A DNA stretch of 64,000 bases from Candidatus Gastranaerophilales bacterium (lineage in GTDB: Bacteria > Cyanobacteriota > Vampirovibrionia > Gastranaerophilales > Gastranaerophilaceae), in NCBI GenBank assembly GCA_944326685.1, contig CALVEV010000024.1, positions 27,096 to 91,095 on the forward strand. Reading direction: 5' to 3'. The number at the start of each line of letters is the position of its first letter. The first letter of the stretch is position 1. Of the stretch, positions 27,951 through 37,337 are shown piece after piece. The notes under the pieces are model-generated. The model did no database searches. It was not told the origin of the DNA and was given only the letters and a program-made list of their open reading frames with translations. Position numbers and translations under genes: made by a program.

Positions 27951-29942
27951 ATGGATAAAAAATTTAAAATATATTCTAAATATAAACCTGCAGGAGATCA
28001 ACCTAAAGCAATTGAACAATTAGTAAAAGGAGTTCAAGAAGGCTATGACTCTCAAACTCTTTTAGGTATTACAGGTTCAGGAAAAACATTTACTATTGCT
28101 AATGTTATAGAAAAAGTTCAAAAACCAACATTGGTAATAGCTCATAACAAAACATTGGCTGCTCAGTTATACAGTGAGTTAAAAGAATTATTCCCAGAAA
28201 ATGCTGTTGAATATTTTATAAGTTATTATGACTATTATCAACCGGAAGCATATATTCCAAGAACAGACACTTATATAGAAAAATCTGCAAGTATAAATGA
28301 TGAAATTGATAAACTAAGACACAACACAACAAGAAGCTTATATGAAAGAAATGACGTTATTGTTGTTGCATCTGTTAGTTGTATATATGGTTTGGGGTTG
28401 CCTGAAAATTATTTCAAAGGTTCTGTTGAAATTAATTTAGGAGATGAAATAGATAGAGATGATTTAATTAAACATTTAGTAAGTGTTCAATATTCAAGAA
28501 ACGATGTTGCACTAGATAGAGCAATGTTTAGAGTTCGCGGTGATGTCGTTGAAATCATGCCAGCATACGAAAAAATTATTACAAGAATTTGCTTCTTTGG
28601 GGATGAAGTAGAAAAAATTGTAAGAATCGATCCTGTATCAGGTGAAATACTTGAAACACCTGATAAAGTTGTAATATATCCGGCTGTTCACTACCTGTCT
28701 GATGATCATAATGTCGATGAAACTATTGCAATAATTAGACAAGAACTAAAAAATAGAGTTGCAGAATTAGAAAACGAAAACAAAATCTTAGAATCTCAAA
28801 GATTGCAACAAAGAGTTAAATATGATATTGAAATGATAAAAGAAATGGGATATTGTTCTGGGATTGAAAATTATTCAAGAATAATAGAACGCCGTCCTGA
28901 AGGAACTCCACCTGCTACATTATTAGATTATTTTCAAGGGGATTTTTTAACTGTAATAGATGAATCACATGTTACTATTCCACAATTAAGAGGGATGTAT
29001 CATGGAGATAGAGCAAGAAAAAATGTACTTGTAGATTATGGTTTTAGACTACCTTGCGCAAAAGATAACAGACCATTAAAAGATGAAGAATTTTTTGAAA
29101 GAGTTCATCAAAAAATATATATATCAGCAACTCCTGCAGAATTTGAGACATCCACATCACAACAATTAGTTGAACAAATCATCAGACCTACAGGACTTGT
29201 TGATCCTAAAATTAGTGTGCGCCCTATAGATACTCAAATAAACGATTTAATAACAGAAATAAATAAACGAGTTGAAAGACATGAGAGGGTTTTAATCACA
29301 ACATTAACAAAGAAAATGGCAGAAGAACTTTGCGATTATTTCTTACAACAAGATATAAAGGTGAGATACTTACATAGTGATATAAAATCGATTGAACGTG
29401 TTGAAATCTTAAGAGATTTAAGACTAGGAGAGTTTGATGTATTAATCGGGGTTAACCTATTAAGAGAAGGCTTGGATATTCCAGAAGTTTCATTAGTAGC
29501 GATTATGGATGCTGATAAAGAAGGATTTTTACGTTCTGATACAAGTTTGATTCAAACAATCGGTCGTGCCGCTCGTAATGCTTGTGGTGAAGTTATTATG
29601 TATGCTGATAAAATTACAGGTTCTATGCAACGCGCAATTGATGAAACAAATAGACGTCGAGAAGTTCAAATTGCATATAATACAAAATATGGAATTATTC
29701 CTAAGACTATCAAGAAGCCAATTGAAAATAACTTGTTATCTCTAGTTGCAAGTTACAGAGATTTAGAAGATATTATTGCAGAAGAAATGGTCGATTTGAA
29801 TATCGATAAAAAAGATTTACCAAAATTAATTGATAAATTAGAAAAAGATATGCATAAAGCTGCAAAAATTCTAGACTTTGAACGAGCTGCTGAAATCCGT
29901 GACCAACTTAAAAAATTGCGTGAAATGCTAAAAACAAAATAA
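27951..29942 (+). CDS. uvrB: Excinuclease ABC subunit B
   Basis: Damage-verification helicase of nucleotide excision repair, 663 residues, normal length. Walker A '[14 protein letters not shown]', beta-hairpin '[12 protein letters not shown]', '[11 protein letters not shown]' (motif II) and 'QTIGRAARN' (motif VI) are all present. The C-terminal UVR motif ('[18 protein letters not shown]') binds UvrC. Its partner uvrC is about 8 kb upstream. It begins right after its promoter and ends 14 bases from the convergent protease gene. Confidence 0.96.
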   Translation: MDKKFKIYSKYKPAGDQPKAIEQLVKGVQEGYDSQTLLGITGSGKTFTIANVIEKVQKPTLVIAHNKTLAAQLYSELKELFPENAVEYFISYYDYYQPEAYIPRTDTYIEKSASINDEIDKLRHNTTRSLYERNDVIVVASVSCIYGLGLPENYFKGSVEINLGDEIDRDDLIKHLVSVQYSRNDVALDRAMFRVRGDVVEIMPAYEKIITRICFFGDEVEKIVRIDPVSGEILETPDKVVIYPAVHYLSDDHNVDETIAIIRQELKNRVAELENENKILESQRLQQRVKYDIEMIKEMGYCSGIENYSRIIERRPEGTPPATLLDYFQGDFLTVIDESHVTIPQLRGMYHGDRARKNVLVDYGFRLPCAKDNRPLKDEEFFERVHQKIYISATPAEFETSTSQQLVEQIIRPTGLVDPKISVRPIDTQINDLITEINKRVERHERVLITTLTKKMAEELCDYFLQQDIKVRYLHSDIKSIERVEILRDLRLGEFDVLIGVNLLREGLDIPEVSLVAIMDADKEGFLRSDTSLIQTIGRAARNACGEVIMYADKITGSMQRAIDETNRRREVQIAYNTKYGIIPKTIKKPIENNLLSLVASYRDLEDIIAEEMVDLNIDKKDLPKLIDKLEKDMHKAAKILDFERAAEIRDQLKKLREMLKTK

Positions 29943-29956
29943 GAATAAATATATTT

Positions 29957-30736
29957 CTATTTTTTCCTATTTTTATTAATAAAAAATTGACGCATATCTT
30001 CTGAGATTCCAACATGTTGAATCATCATATTATAACGTCTTACATTTGCAATATTATCTGTTTCATCTAATAAATTTCTACTTGGCTTACTTGGTTGATT
30101 ATCTTCATATTTTTCATAATCATCCTGATTATCAATTTTACTTATAATCATATCAATATCAGAATCTGTCATTATTGAAAATTGTTGACCAATAGCTCTC
30201 ACTTCAGTTGCTGAAGGTAATTTATACAACCATTGTACTGAATATTTATCATTGTCAGATAATGATACAACTCCATATTTGTGAGGGGTGTACATAATAT
30301 CAGTATCATATGGACTATGTCCCAAACCAATAGAATGACCTATTTCATGAAGTATTGTATGGTAAACTTCTTCATTAGAATTATATTTTTCATGAATTAG
30401 TCCATCTGTTAAACCGATTGAAACTTCTGCACCATATAATCTTTTATAATTATCATAGTTATAAGTACAGTGTCCTAATGCACTTCTATCAACTCTTTTC
30501 CAATCAACATTTATTTGAGATTCTAACAAAGTATTTACAAGATTGAATTGAACCAATCCTTCACTTGCATTTTCCCATTCTTCAAGTGCACCTACAACCA
30601 TTTTTCTGTATATTAAATCTTCACCTTGTTTTGAATAAAATTTCATAGGTGCAATATATACATTTACAGGCATTTTATGCCATTTTAAAAGGTATCCGTT
30701 TTTTACACTTTCATTAAGATAGGTTTTGTTTTTCAT
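29957..30736 (-). CDS. Matrixin-like (metzincin) zinc metalloprotease
   Basis: A 259-residue protease with the full metzincin signature 'HEIGHSIGLGH' (His130, Glu131, His134, His140) and a Met-turn at Met148 ('TDIMYT'), as in peptidase family M10. The N-terminal region 'WHKMPVNVYIAP' then 'ALEEWENASEGLVQF' is like the start of matrixin catalytic domains; no propeptide and no signal peptide are obvious. A longer form starting at 30787 would add a hydrophobic stretch but would be encoded by the antisense of the ybaB Shine-Dalgarno region, so I prefer ATG 30736. How it leaves the cell, if it does, is unclear. Confidence 0.85.
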   Translation of the reverse strand: MKNKTYLNESVKNGYLLKWHKMPVNVYIAPMKFYSKQGEDLIYRKMVVGALEEWENASEGLVQFNLVNTLLESQINVDWKRVDRSALGHCTYNYDNYKRLYGAEVSIGLTDGLIHEKYNSNEEVYHTILHEIGHSIGLGHSPYDTDIMYTPHKYGVVSLSDNDKYSVQWLYKLPSATEVRAIGQQFSIMTDSDIDMIISKIDNQDDYEKYEDNQPSKPSRNLLDETDNIANVRRYNMMIQHVGISEDMRQFFINKNRKK

Positions 30737-30743
30737 AATATTT

Positions 30744-30753
30744 ATTGTATAAT
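30744..30753. promoter_or_regulatory. Overlapping divergent -10 boxes (ybaB plus strand, protease minus strand)
   Basis: On plus, TATAAT at 30748-30753 drives ybaB (+1 near 30760; leader with AGGAGG at 30765-30770; weak TTGTTT -35 at 30726). On minus, TACAAT at 30749-30744 lies seven bases before the protease ATG (30736). The two -10 boxes share bases 30748-30749, so only one could be melted at a time. The minus promoter has no recognisable -35. Confidence 0.4.
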
Positions 30754-30779
30754 AAAAAATACTCAGGAGGTAATTTGTT

Positions 30780-31112
30780 ATGAACATGATGCAAATGATG
30801 CAACAAGCACAAAATATACAAAAAAGATTGAAAAGCGTACAAGAAGAATTAGCATCTGCTGAAATTAATGGGGAAGCAGCAGGAGGAGCAGTAAAAGTTA
30901 CTTGTGATGGACAAGGTAAATTTAAATCAATTAAATTATCTAAAGAATTACTAAATCCTGAAAATCCTGAATCTGTAGATGATGATACATTAGAAACTTT
31001 AGAAGATTTAATTACAACTGCAATTTTACAAACAAGCGAAAAAGCTTCTAAAGAAATGGAAACTAAATTAAAAGCTGTAACTGGTGGTATTAGTATTCCA
31101 GGGCTTTGCTAA
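30780..31112 (+). CDS. ybaB: YbaB/EbfC nucleoid-associated protein
   Basis: Small DNA-binding dimer of 110 residues. It opens with the family's Met/Gln-rich helix 'MNMMQMMQQAQNIQKRL', then 'EINGEAAGGAVKVTCDGQGK' and a C-terminal 'KAVTGGISIPGLC' end. Strong AGGAGG Shine-Dalgarno. It overlaps recR by one base (TAATG), the conserved ybaB-recR pairing; dnaX, often upstream, is missing. Confidence 0.95.
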   Translation: MNMMQMMQQAQNIQKRLKSVQEELASAEINGEAAGGAVKVTCDGQGKFKSIKLSKELLNPENPESVDDDTLETLEDLITTAILQTSEKASKEMETKLKAVTGGISIPGLC

Positions 31113-31708
31113 TGATATATCCTAAAGCAATAGCAGCTTTAATAGAACAATTTCAAAAGCTTCCGTCAATTGGACCAAAATCAGCTCAAAGAATGGCTTT
31201 TCATATATTAAAGATGCCAATGAGCGAAGTTCAAAAATTTGCGGAAGCTCTTGTATTAGCTAAAGAACAAACAAAAGCTTGTGAAATATGTTTCAATCTA
31301 TCTACATCAAGCCCTTGTGAAATTTGTTCTTCTTCAAGCAGAAATAAATCGGTTATATGCATCGTTGCCGAAACTAAAGATTTAATTGCTATTGAAAAAA
31401 CAAATGAATACAACGGACTATATCATGTTTTACAAGGATTAATTTCTCCAATGGACGGAATTGGTGCTGATGATATTAGGATTAAAGAACTACTAACAAG
31501 ATTAACAGATGATAGAGTTCAAGAAGTTATACTTGCATTATCACCTTCTGTTGAAGGAGAAGCAACAAGTTTATACCTTACTAAACTAATTAAGCCTTTT
31601 GGTATTAAAATATCTAGAATTGCTTTTGGATTACCTGTAGGTGCAGATTTAGAATATGCCGATGAGGTTACCCTTGCTAAGGCAATTGAAGGAAGAAGAG
31701 AATTATAG
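31112..31708 (+). CDS. recR: Recombination mediator protein RecR
   Basis: 198-residue protein of the RecFOR pathway that helps load RecA at gaps. It has an N-terminal HhH ('FQKLPSIGPKSAQRMAFHIL'), a C4 zinc finger (CEIC at about 57-60 with CEIC at 69-72), and a Toprim domain ('SVICIVAETKDLIAIEKT', 'LALSPSVEGEATSLYL'). I start at ATG 31112, which overlaps the ybaB stop; an in-frame TTG six bases upstream is less likely. Confidence 0.95.
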   Translation: MIYPKAIAALIEQFQKLPSIGPKSAQRMAFHILKMPMSEVQKFAEALVLAKEQTKACEICFNLSTSSPCEICSSSSRNKSVICIVAETKDLIAIEKTNEYNGLYHVLQGLISPMDGIGADDIRIKELLTRLTDDRVQEVILALSPSVEGEATSLYLTKLIKPFGIKISRIAFGLPVGADLEYADEVTLAKAIEGRREL

Positions 31709-31723
31709 TTTAATTATACTAAT

Positions 31724-32671
31724 ATGTCTGAAAATATTTTAGAAATAAAAAACTTAAATGTTACTTATACTTCATCAAACCTTGGACAAAAAACAAGCAT
31801 AAAAGCTGTTGATAATTTTTCCTTATCTATAAATAAAGGTGAAATTCTTGCAATTGCAGGAGAATCAGGTTGTGGAAAATCAACTCTATCAAAAGCAATT
31901 ATTAAACTTGTAAAACCAGAATCTGGAGAAATTTTTTATAATAACGATAATATTCTTAAGCTAAATAAAACACAAACTAAACAATTTACACAAAAAGTTC
32001 AAATGATTTTTCAAAATCCTTATGCAAGTTTAAATCCTAAAATGAAAATTAAAGACATTCTTGCAGAACCCTTGATTATTAATACAAACTTAAAAAAAGA
32101 TGAAATAAAACAAAGAGTTTTTGAAAAAATAACACAAGTAGGTCTTTCTGAATACCACTTATCTCTTTATCCTCACGAATTTTCAGGAGGACAAAGACAA
32201 AGAATTGCAATAGCTCGAGCATTAATGCTTAATCCTGAATTTATTATTGCTGACGAACCTGTTAGTGCTTTAGATGCGAGTATACAAGCTCAAATACTTA
32301 ATCTGATTAAAGAATTACAAAATAAATATGATATTACAATATTGTTTATTTCTCACGATTTAAATGTAATTCGTTATATTGCAGATAGAGTTGGTATTAT
32401 GTATTTAGGAGAATTAGTAGAAATAGGAACCAAAGAAGAGATTTTCAACAATCCGCAACATCCATACACCAAACTACTATTAGATTCTATTCCTAATATT
32501 AACAAAACACCTAAAAAAGTTGATTTATCAGAAATATCTTTTGATAATACAAACTATTGCAAATTTTATGAAAGATGTAAATATAAAACTCAAAAGTGCT
32601 TAGAAAACAAACCAGAATACAAAATTATAACAAACACACATAAAGTTTTATGTAACTTTTATAATTCATAG
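31724..32671 (+). CDS. Oligopeptide/dipeptide-type ABC transporter ATPase (OppF/DppF-like), orphan
   Basis: ABC ATPase of 315 residues: Walker A 'GESGCGKSTL', Q-loop 'MIFQNPYASLNPKM', signature 'FSGGQRQRIAIARAL', Walker B 'FIIADEP' with 'VSALDASIQAQIL'. The C-terminal oligopeptide extension (a Cys cluster 'YERCKYKTQKC') is typical of OppD/OppF and DppD/DppF. No permease, binding protein or second ATPase gene is near, so it must work with subunits encoded elsewhere. A TATACT sits three bases before the ATG. Its 3' end overlaps the next gene by 13 bases. Confidence 0.88.
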   Translation: MSENILEIKNLNVTYTSSNLGQKTSIKAVDNFSLSINKGEILAIAGESGCGKSTLSKAIIKLVKPESGEIFYNNDNILKLNKTQTKQFTQKVQMIFQNPYASLNPKMKIKDILAEPLIINTNLKKDEIKQRVFEKITQVGLSEYHLSLYPHEFSGGQRQRIAIARALMLNPEFIIADEPVSALDASIQAQILNLIKELQNKYDITILFISHDLNVIRYIADRVGIMYLGELVEIGTKEEIFNNPQHPYTKLLLDSIPNINKTPKKVDLSEISFDNTNYCKFYERCKYKTQKCLENKPEYKIITNTHKVLCNFYNS

Positions 32672-33210
32672 CTTTCACTTTTATTTAAAATTCTATTATC
32701 TCTCCAATAACTATTATATGTTCTTGCATCTCTTATAATTTTCAACCACATACTATAATTTTCTTTAAATCGAGTCTTATTTCTATCAATATATTGAATA
32801 GTCATTAAACCCTCTGCAGCTTTAGTCGTTCTAAATATTTCAGATTGAGCTGGTATTTTATTATAAGAATTTGTTGACCTTACAGCTATTGCATCAACAC
32901 TTGAATAAACAAGATAACTATATCTACCTGTAGGATTTTGACGTTGTAATTGAGCAGTCAAGATATCGGATAATTGCCCCGCAGAATATGTATAATCTTT
33001 GTAAGAGTGAACAATTACAGTTTGTGTCCATTTATTATAACTTTCACCATTTGGAACATATTGTAATATTGCTTCTGTTCCAATATTTCGGTAAAAAGCA
33101 ACATCCCACTTTGTTTTTTTAGGGAAGTCTATAATTATTGTTTCATATGCAATCGCAGCAAGTGAGATAAAAAAAGAAAATATTATACTAAATAAAAGGA
33201 CTTTTTTCAT
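32659..33210 (-). CDS. Secreted hypothetical protein (183 residues)
   Basis: Signal peptide MKKVLLFSIIFSFFISLAAIA followed by about 160 residues that look like a single alpha/beta domain ('AILQYVPNGESYNKWTQTVIVHSY', 'SYLVYSSVDAIAVRSTN', 'RTTKAAEGLMTIQYI'). No catalytic motif is seen. I start at ATG 33210, which has GGAG eight bases upstream; an earlier in-frame start lies inside nif3. It is probably co-transcribed with nif3, coaBC and gmk. Confidence 0.75.
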   Translation of the reverse strand: MKKVLLFSIIFSFFISLAAIAYETIIIDFPKKTKWDVAFYRNIGTEAILQYVPNGESYNKWTQTVIVHSYKDYTYSAGQLSDILTAQLQRQNPTGRYSYLVYSSVDAIAVRSTNSYNKIPAQSEIFRTTKAAEGLMTIQYIDRNKTRFKENYSMWLKIIRDARTYNSYWRDNRILNKSESYEL

Positions 33211-33850
33211 TTGCAATCTCCACATCAATTCCTAAAATTTCTTTAAATCTTTTAAGAACCAATATTTCACTTTCAAAATGACCAATATCAAATACAACTT
33301 TATTTGTTTCAACCGCTGTATGATATTTTAAATCTCCAGTCACAAAAGCATCAGCATCTGAACTTTCGATAAAATCAGCACCAGAACCTGCACAAAAATC
33401 TATTTTGTTTATATGTTCAACAGAATTATTATTAATTAACCTTACATTATTTGAGATTTTATCTAATTTTTTTCTAAAATCTACTACACTAATATCTGTT
33501 TGAACTCTTCTTACAAAATCATTAATAAACTCTACATCATTGTATCCTAACTCTTGTATAAGAGTTTCTGTAGTTCCACCTTTTGCCTTATCCATTGGGG
33601 TATGAGATGCATAAATATTAATGTCTTTATATTTTAATGGAACAGAAAACATTGGATGGTGTGACACTATCATATCACATCCTCTTTGTTTTGCTTGATT
33701 TACAATATCGTCAGTAATAGTTAATGCTAACATTACTTTCTTAACTTCTGAATTCTTAGTATCAACAACCCAACCAGAACAATCCCAATCTTCTTGAGTT
33801 TCTAAAGGTGCAATTTTTTCTATCTTTGATACTAATTCATATTTATTCAA
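33188..33850 (-). CDS. Nif3-like dinuclear metal-centre hexameric protein
   Basis: NIF3/YqfO/YbgI family, 220 residues, shorter than the usual 250-ish. The metal motif 'CDMIVSHHPMFSVPLKY' and 'IYASHTPMD' are present, plus the C-terminal 'GHFESE' with His and Glu ligands. Members bind two metals; some are called GTP cyclohydrolase I type 2, but the role is uncertain. The family's C-terminal segment is abbreviated. It overlaps coaBC by eight bases and the secreted protein gene by 23. Confidence 0.85.
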   Translation of the reverse strand: MNKYELVSKIEKIAPLETQEDWDCSGWVVDTKNSEVKKVMLALTITDDIVNQAKQRGCDMIVSHHPMFSVPLKYKDINIYASHTPMDKAKGGTTETLIQELGYNDVEFINDFVRRVQTDISVVDFRKKLDKISNNVRLINNNSVEHINKIDFCAGSGADFIESSDADAFVTGDLKYHTAVETNKVVFDIGHFESEILVLKRFKEILGIDVEIANEKSPFI

Positions 33851-35030
33851 AAATTATCTCCAAAATTTTATGTGCAATATTTAGTTTTGAATCTTTTTCG
33901 ATATGTTCAATATTTAAATTATTATCTAATATATAAACTTCATTTTCATCACTTGAAAAGCCGATATCTTTTCTTGAAATATCATTCGCAACTAAATAAT
34001 CACAACCTTTGTTTTTAATCTTAATTTTAGCATTTTCTAGTAAATTTTCACTCTCTGCGCAGAAACCAACAATTTTTGTTGTATTTTTTTCTGCTGAAAT
34101 TTTCTTTAATATATCAGGATTTTTTACTAACTGAATTACTATTTCATCATCAGAAGTTTTTTTCATCTTCTGTTCGCTATAATCTTTTATTCTATAATCA
34201 GCAACTGCAGCTGCCATAATTATACAATCTACATTGTTATTATATTTAGTTACTTCTTTTTCCATATCTATTGCAGATTGAACTTTTACAACATTATAAG
34301 GTTTATCAATATTAAAGGTTGAAACCAAAGTAACTTCAGCCCCCATTTGATATGCAACATCAGCTAATGCTACTCCCATCTTACCCGATGAAAAATTTGA
34401 TATATATCTTACAGGATCAAGCTTTTCAACTGTTCCACCTGCTGTAATAACTATTTTTTTACCTATTAACTTTTTATTATTGTTTAAAACTTCGACTGTT
34501 TTATCAAAAATAGTCTCAAGTTCACATAATCTCCCAACCCCTTCAGTTCCACAAGCTAGGAAACCACATTCTGGATTACATATATGATAATTGTTATTAG
34601 ATAATTTCTGCAAGTTTTCTTGAACAAATTTATTGTTCCACATATTTGTATTCATTGCTGGCGCTAAAATTATTGGTTTATTAAAAGCACATACTGTTGA
34701 TGTTAAAAGATTATCACATATACCATTTGCTATTTTTGAAATAGTATTAGCTGTTGCAGGGGCTAAAACCATTATATCGGCTTCATCACATAGTGAAATA
34801 TGTTCTGGTTTGTATTCTTTTATATCAAAATTTTCAACAAATACTTCATTTTGAGAAAGTGATTCAAGTGTAAGTTTGGTGACTAAATGTAGAGAATTAG
34901 GAGTCATCATAACTCTTACGCTTGCTCCTGCTCTTTTATACATTCTTATAAGTTCACAAATCTTGTATGCAGCAATACCTGCTGATATACCTACTAAAAT
35001 AGTTTTACCTTTTAACACTTTATACTCCAA
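33843..35030 (-). CDS. coaBC: Bifunctional phosphopantothenoylcysteine decarboxylase / synthetase
   Basis: Two steps of coenzyme A synthesis in one 395-residue protein. The N-terminal flavoprotein (CoaC) domain has 'VGISAGIAAYKICELIR' and 'LAPAMNTNMW' (PxMNxxMW), and the substrate-recognition clamp 'GFLACGTEGVGRL' with its Cys. The C-terminal CoaB domain has 'ITAGGTVEKLDPVRYISNFS' and 'VGFCAESENL'. Overlaps gmk by eleven bases; gmk-coaBC order is common, but rpoZ, which often lies between them, is absent. Confidence 0.95.
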   Translation of the reverse strand: MEYKVLKGKTILVGISAGIAAYKICELIRMYKRAGASVRVMMTPNSLHLVTKLTLESLSQNEVFVENFDIKEYKPEHISLCDEADIMVLAPATANTISKIANGICDNLLTSTVCAFNKPIILAPAMNTNMWNNKFVQENLQKLSNNNYHICNPECGFLACGTEGVGRLCELETIFDKTVEVLNNNKKLIGKKIVITAGGTVEKLDPVRYISNFSSGKMGVALADVAYQMGAEVTLVSTFNIDKPYNVVKVQSAIDMEKEVTKYNNNVDCIIMAAAVADYRIKDYSEQKMKKTSDDEIVIQLVKNPDILKKISAEKNTTKIVGFCAESENLLENAKIKIKNKGCDYLVANDISRKDIGFSSDENEVYILDNNLNIEHIEKDSKLNIAHKILEIIFE

Positions 35031-35580
35031 TTATTTCTATAATTTTGTTTACTGCATTTTCAACAGTATCATTTACGACAATGTAATCGTATTTTTTTGA
35101 GTTTTCCATTTCTAATTTTACAAAATTAAGACGTTTTTGAATTGCGTCCTCTGTCTCTGTTTGACGACCTCTTAACCTTGCCTCTAATTCTTCAATAGAA
35201 GGTGGTGCAATAAATATTAAAACAGCCTCAGGCATTTTTTCTTTAACTTGTAATGCACCTTGAGTTTCTATTTCTAACAAAACATTCTGATTATTATTTA
35301 AACATTTTTCTATATAAGACTTTCTTGTACCATAAAAATTTTCAGAAAACTCTGCCCACTCAAGAAAATCATCGTTTGCAATACTTTCTTTAAACTCTTC
35401 TTTAGACAAAAAGAAATAATTTACTCCGTGTTCTTCTCCCGGACGTGGATTTCTAGTAGTACAAGAAACTGACAAATTAATATTTGAGCACTTTTCTAAA
35501 AGGGATTTTATAACTGTACCCTTACCGACTCCAGATGATCCTGATATAACTAATAATTTTGTTTTGCTATTTGTACTCAT
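35020..35580 (-). CDS. gmk: Guanylate kinase
   Basis: GMP kinase of 186 residues. P-loop 'ISGSSGVGKGTVIKSL' (13-28), GMP-binding 'SVSCTTRNPRPGEEHGVNYFF' region (Ser and Tyr contacts) and lid 'RLRGRQTETEDAIQKRL' are all intact. First gene of the gmk-coaBC-nif3 run; eleven bases separate its start from the decarboxylase gene upstream on the same strand. Confidence 0.96.
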   Translation of the reverse strand: MSTNSKTKLLVISGSSGVGKGTVIKSLLEKCSNINLSVSCTTRNPRPGEEHGVNYFFLSKEEFKESIANDDFLEWAEFSENFYGTRKSYIEKCLNNNQNVLLEIETQGALQVKEKMPEAVLIFIAPPSIEELEARLRGRQTETEDAIQKRLNFVKLEMENSKKYDYIVVNDTVENAVNKIIEIIGV

Positions 35581-35591
35581 TTGTTTGAATT

Positions 35592-37250
35592 TTAGCTAAA
35601 ACTAGGAGTTTTTTCAAGTGCGTCTTGTTTTTGTTTGTTTAGTCTTTCTATAGTTTTTGCAGTAATAAAAGGTAAATCCATTTTATCAGTAAATATTTCT
35701 ATATAGCAAAGCTTGTCTTGATGTTCTGCTAATTTTAAAGCTGTATCAAATTCTTTATCTGTACTAGCTTGCGCAGTCCAAACATCTCCAGCAAACAACT
35801 CTGGAAGCTTTGAATAATTCCAATCAGAAATATTATTAAATTCATCTTCAGGATCATTTGATAAAATTCTTTCAATTGTATAACCTGAATTATTTAAAAC
35901 AATAACTATAGGTTTAACACCTTGTCTCATCATATTACCAATTTCAGTAGCTGTTAACTGATGAGAACCTTCACCCGTAAATAATACTACTCTTCTTGTT
36001 TTATCAGCTAAACAACCGCCTAATGTTGCAGGAGTTGCCCAACCAATTGAACCCCATAGAGTTTGAGTATTTGCTATTATATTTGAAGGTAATTTCATCC
36101 CAGAAAATCCATGCATGATTATTCCTGTTTCTATAAATAACAAATCATTTGGTTTAAAAAATTCTTGTAATCTTGGATATATATATTCAGATGTCAATTT
36201 TTCACCTTTTAACTCTGACTTATTATATCCAGTATCAGATACATAAATTTCATTTTCTCTAGAATTTACAAACTCAGCTAATCCTCTTAAAACATCTTCC
36301 ATCATTATATTGTCATATCTTTTATTCTTAATGATTGAATATGTTCCATAAATCGCAATATGATCATCTGGTTTGTATGGTAATGAGAAACCAAAAGTAT
36401 TTAAATCACTATAAATAGGTCCAATTGAAATTGCACAATCTGTTTCTGTTAAATATTTACAAGCAGTGTCATTACCGAAAGCACTTATATATGTACCTAA
36501 ATAATTCTTTTTATCAAAATCAATAATACCTGTTCCCATTAAGAAATTACTTGTTGGAATATTAGATTCTTCTGCAAAATTTCTATATAATTCTTCGCAT
36601 TGATATCTTTTTATCAATGTATCCCCAATTATCACAGGAGATTTTGCAGAATTAATCATATCTGAAGCAATATTTAAAAATTCTTTTAATACAGATTCAT
36701 CACTTTTAATTTTGCTAAGAGAAACATCTCCATCAATATTCATCAACGCAATATCCATAGGAATTGCAAGATAAACAGGTCTTTTGGTTCTTCTAAATAC
36801 TTCAATAATTCTATCAATTTCTTGCTTTGCATTATCTTTTGTTAAATAAGCAGTTGTTTCAACAACTGGTTCAAAAGCTTTTTGAAATGCATAATAATTT
36901 GGATTTTGGAAATTATGGTGTAACAAAACATTATTTTCAATATGATTAGTTGCAGGAACACCAACAATATGAATTACAGGAATATTTTCAGCAAAACTTC
37001 CTGCAATAGCATTCATTGCACTTAATTCTCCTACACCATATGTAGTTACAACGGCACCATAACCTTTAACTCTTGCATACCCATCTGCTGCATAGCCTGC
37101 ATTCAGCTCATTGGTACATCCTATCCAAGTTGCATCTACATTATCTTGAATCGCATATAAGATATCAAAATTATAATCACCAGGTAATCCAAAATATTCA
37201 GTTACCCCAAGTTTTACTAATATTTCAATTAAATAATCTGCTACTTTCAT
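35592..37250 (-). CDS. Thiamine-diphosphate-dependent pyruvate/indolepyruvate decarboxylase
   Basis: ThDP enzyme of 552 residues with the three usual domains. The N-terminal PYR domain has 'YFGLPGDYNFDIL' and the catalytic Glu in 'WIGCTNELNAGYAADGYAR'. The C-terminal PP domain has the ThDP/Mg motif 'TGEGSHQLTATEIGNM' to 'LNNSGYTIERIL' (GDGS is GEGS here). The domain set and His pair in 'LLHHNFQNP' fit PDC/IPDC rather than acetolactate synthase. It would release acetaldehyde (towards ethanol) or indole-acetaldehyde. It faces a TrmB-type regulator across an 87-base gap. Confidence 0.85.
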   Translation of the reverse strand: MKVADYLIEILVKLGVTEYFGLPGDYNFDILYAIQDNVDATWIGCTNELNAGYAADGYARVKGYGAVVTTYGVGELSAMNAIAGSFAENIPVIHIVGVPATNHIENNVLLHHNFQNPNYYAFQKAFEPVVETTAYLTKDNAKQEIDRIIEVFRRTKRPVYLAIPMDIALMNIDGDVSLSKIKSDESVLKEFLNIASDMINSAKSPVIIGDTLIKRYQCEELYRNFAEESNIPTSNFLMGTGIIDFDKKNYLGTYISAFGNDTACKYLTETDCAISIGPIYSDLNTFGFSLPYKPDDHIAIYGTYSIIKNKRYDNIMMEDVLRGLAEFVNSRENEIYVSDTGYNKSELKGEKLTSEYIYPRLQEFFKPNDLLFIETGIIMHGFSGMKLPSNIIANTQTLWGSIGWATPATLGGCLADKTRRVVLFTGEGSHQLTATEIGNMMRQGVKPIVIVLNNSGYTIERILSNDPEDEFNNISDWNYSKLPELFAGDVWTAQASTDKEFDTALKLAEHQDKLCYIEIFTDKMDLPFITAKTIERLNKQKQDALEKTPSFS

Positions 37251-37337
37251 AATTTTATATTAACACAATGGTAATATGCATTTATATTATCTTAATATCT
37301 TATTATAATTATTTAATATTTTTGATAATATATAAGA

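Noticed and set aside
29957..30787. Longer start of the matrixin-like protease, giving a hydrophobic N-terminus
   Set aside because: The extra codons are the antisense of the ybaB Shine-Dalgarno and promoter, and the -10 TACAAT would then be inside the gene. Kept as an alternative only.
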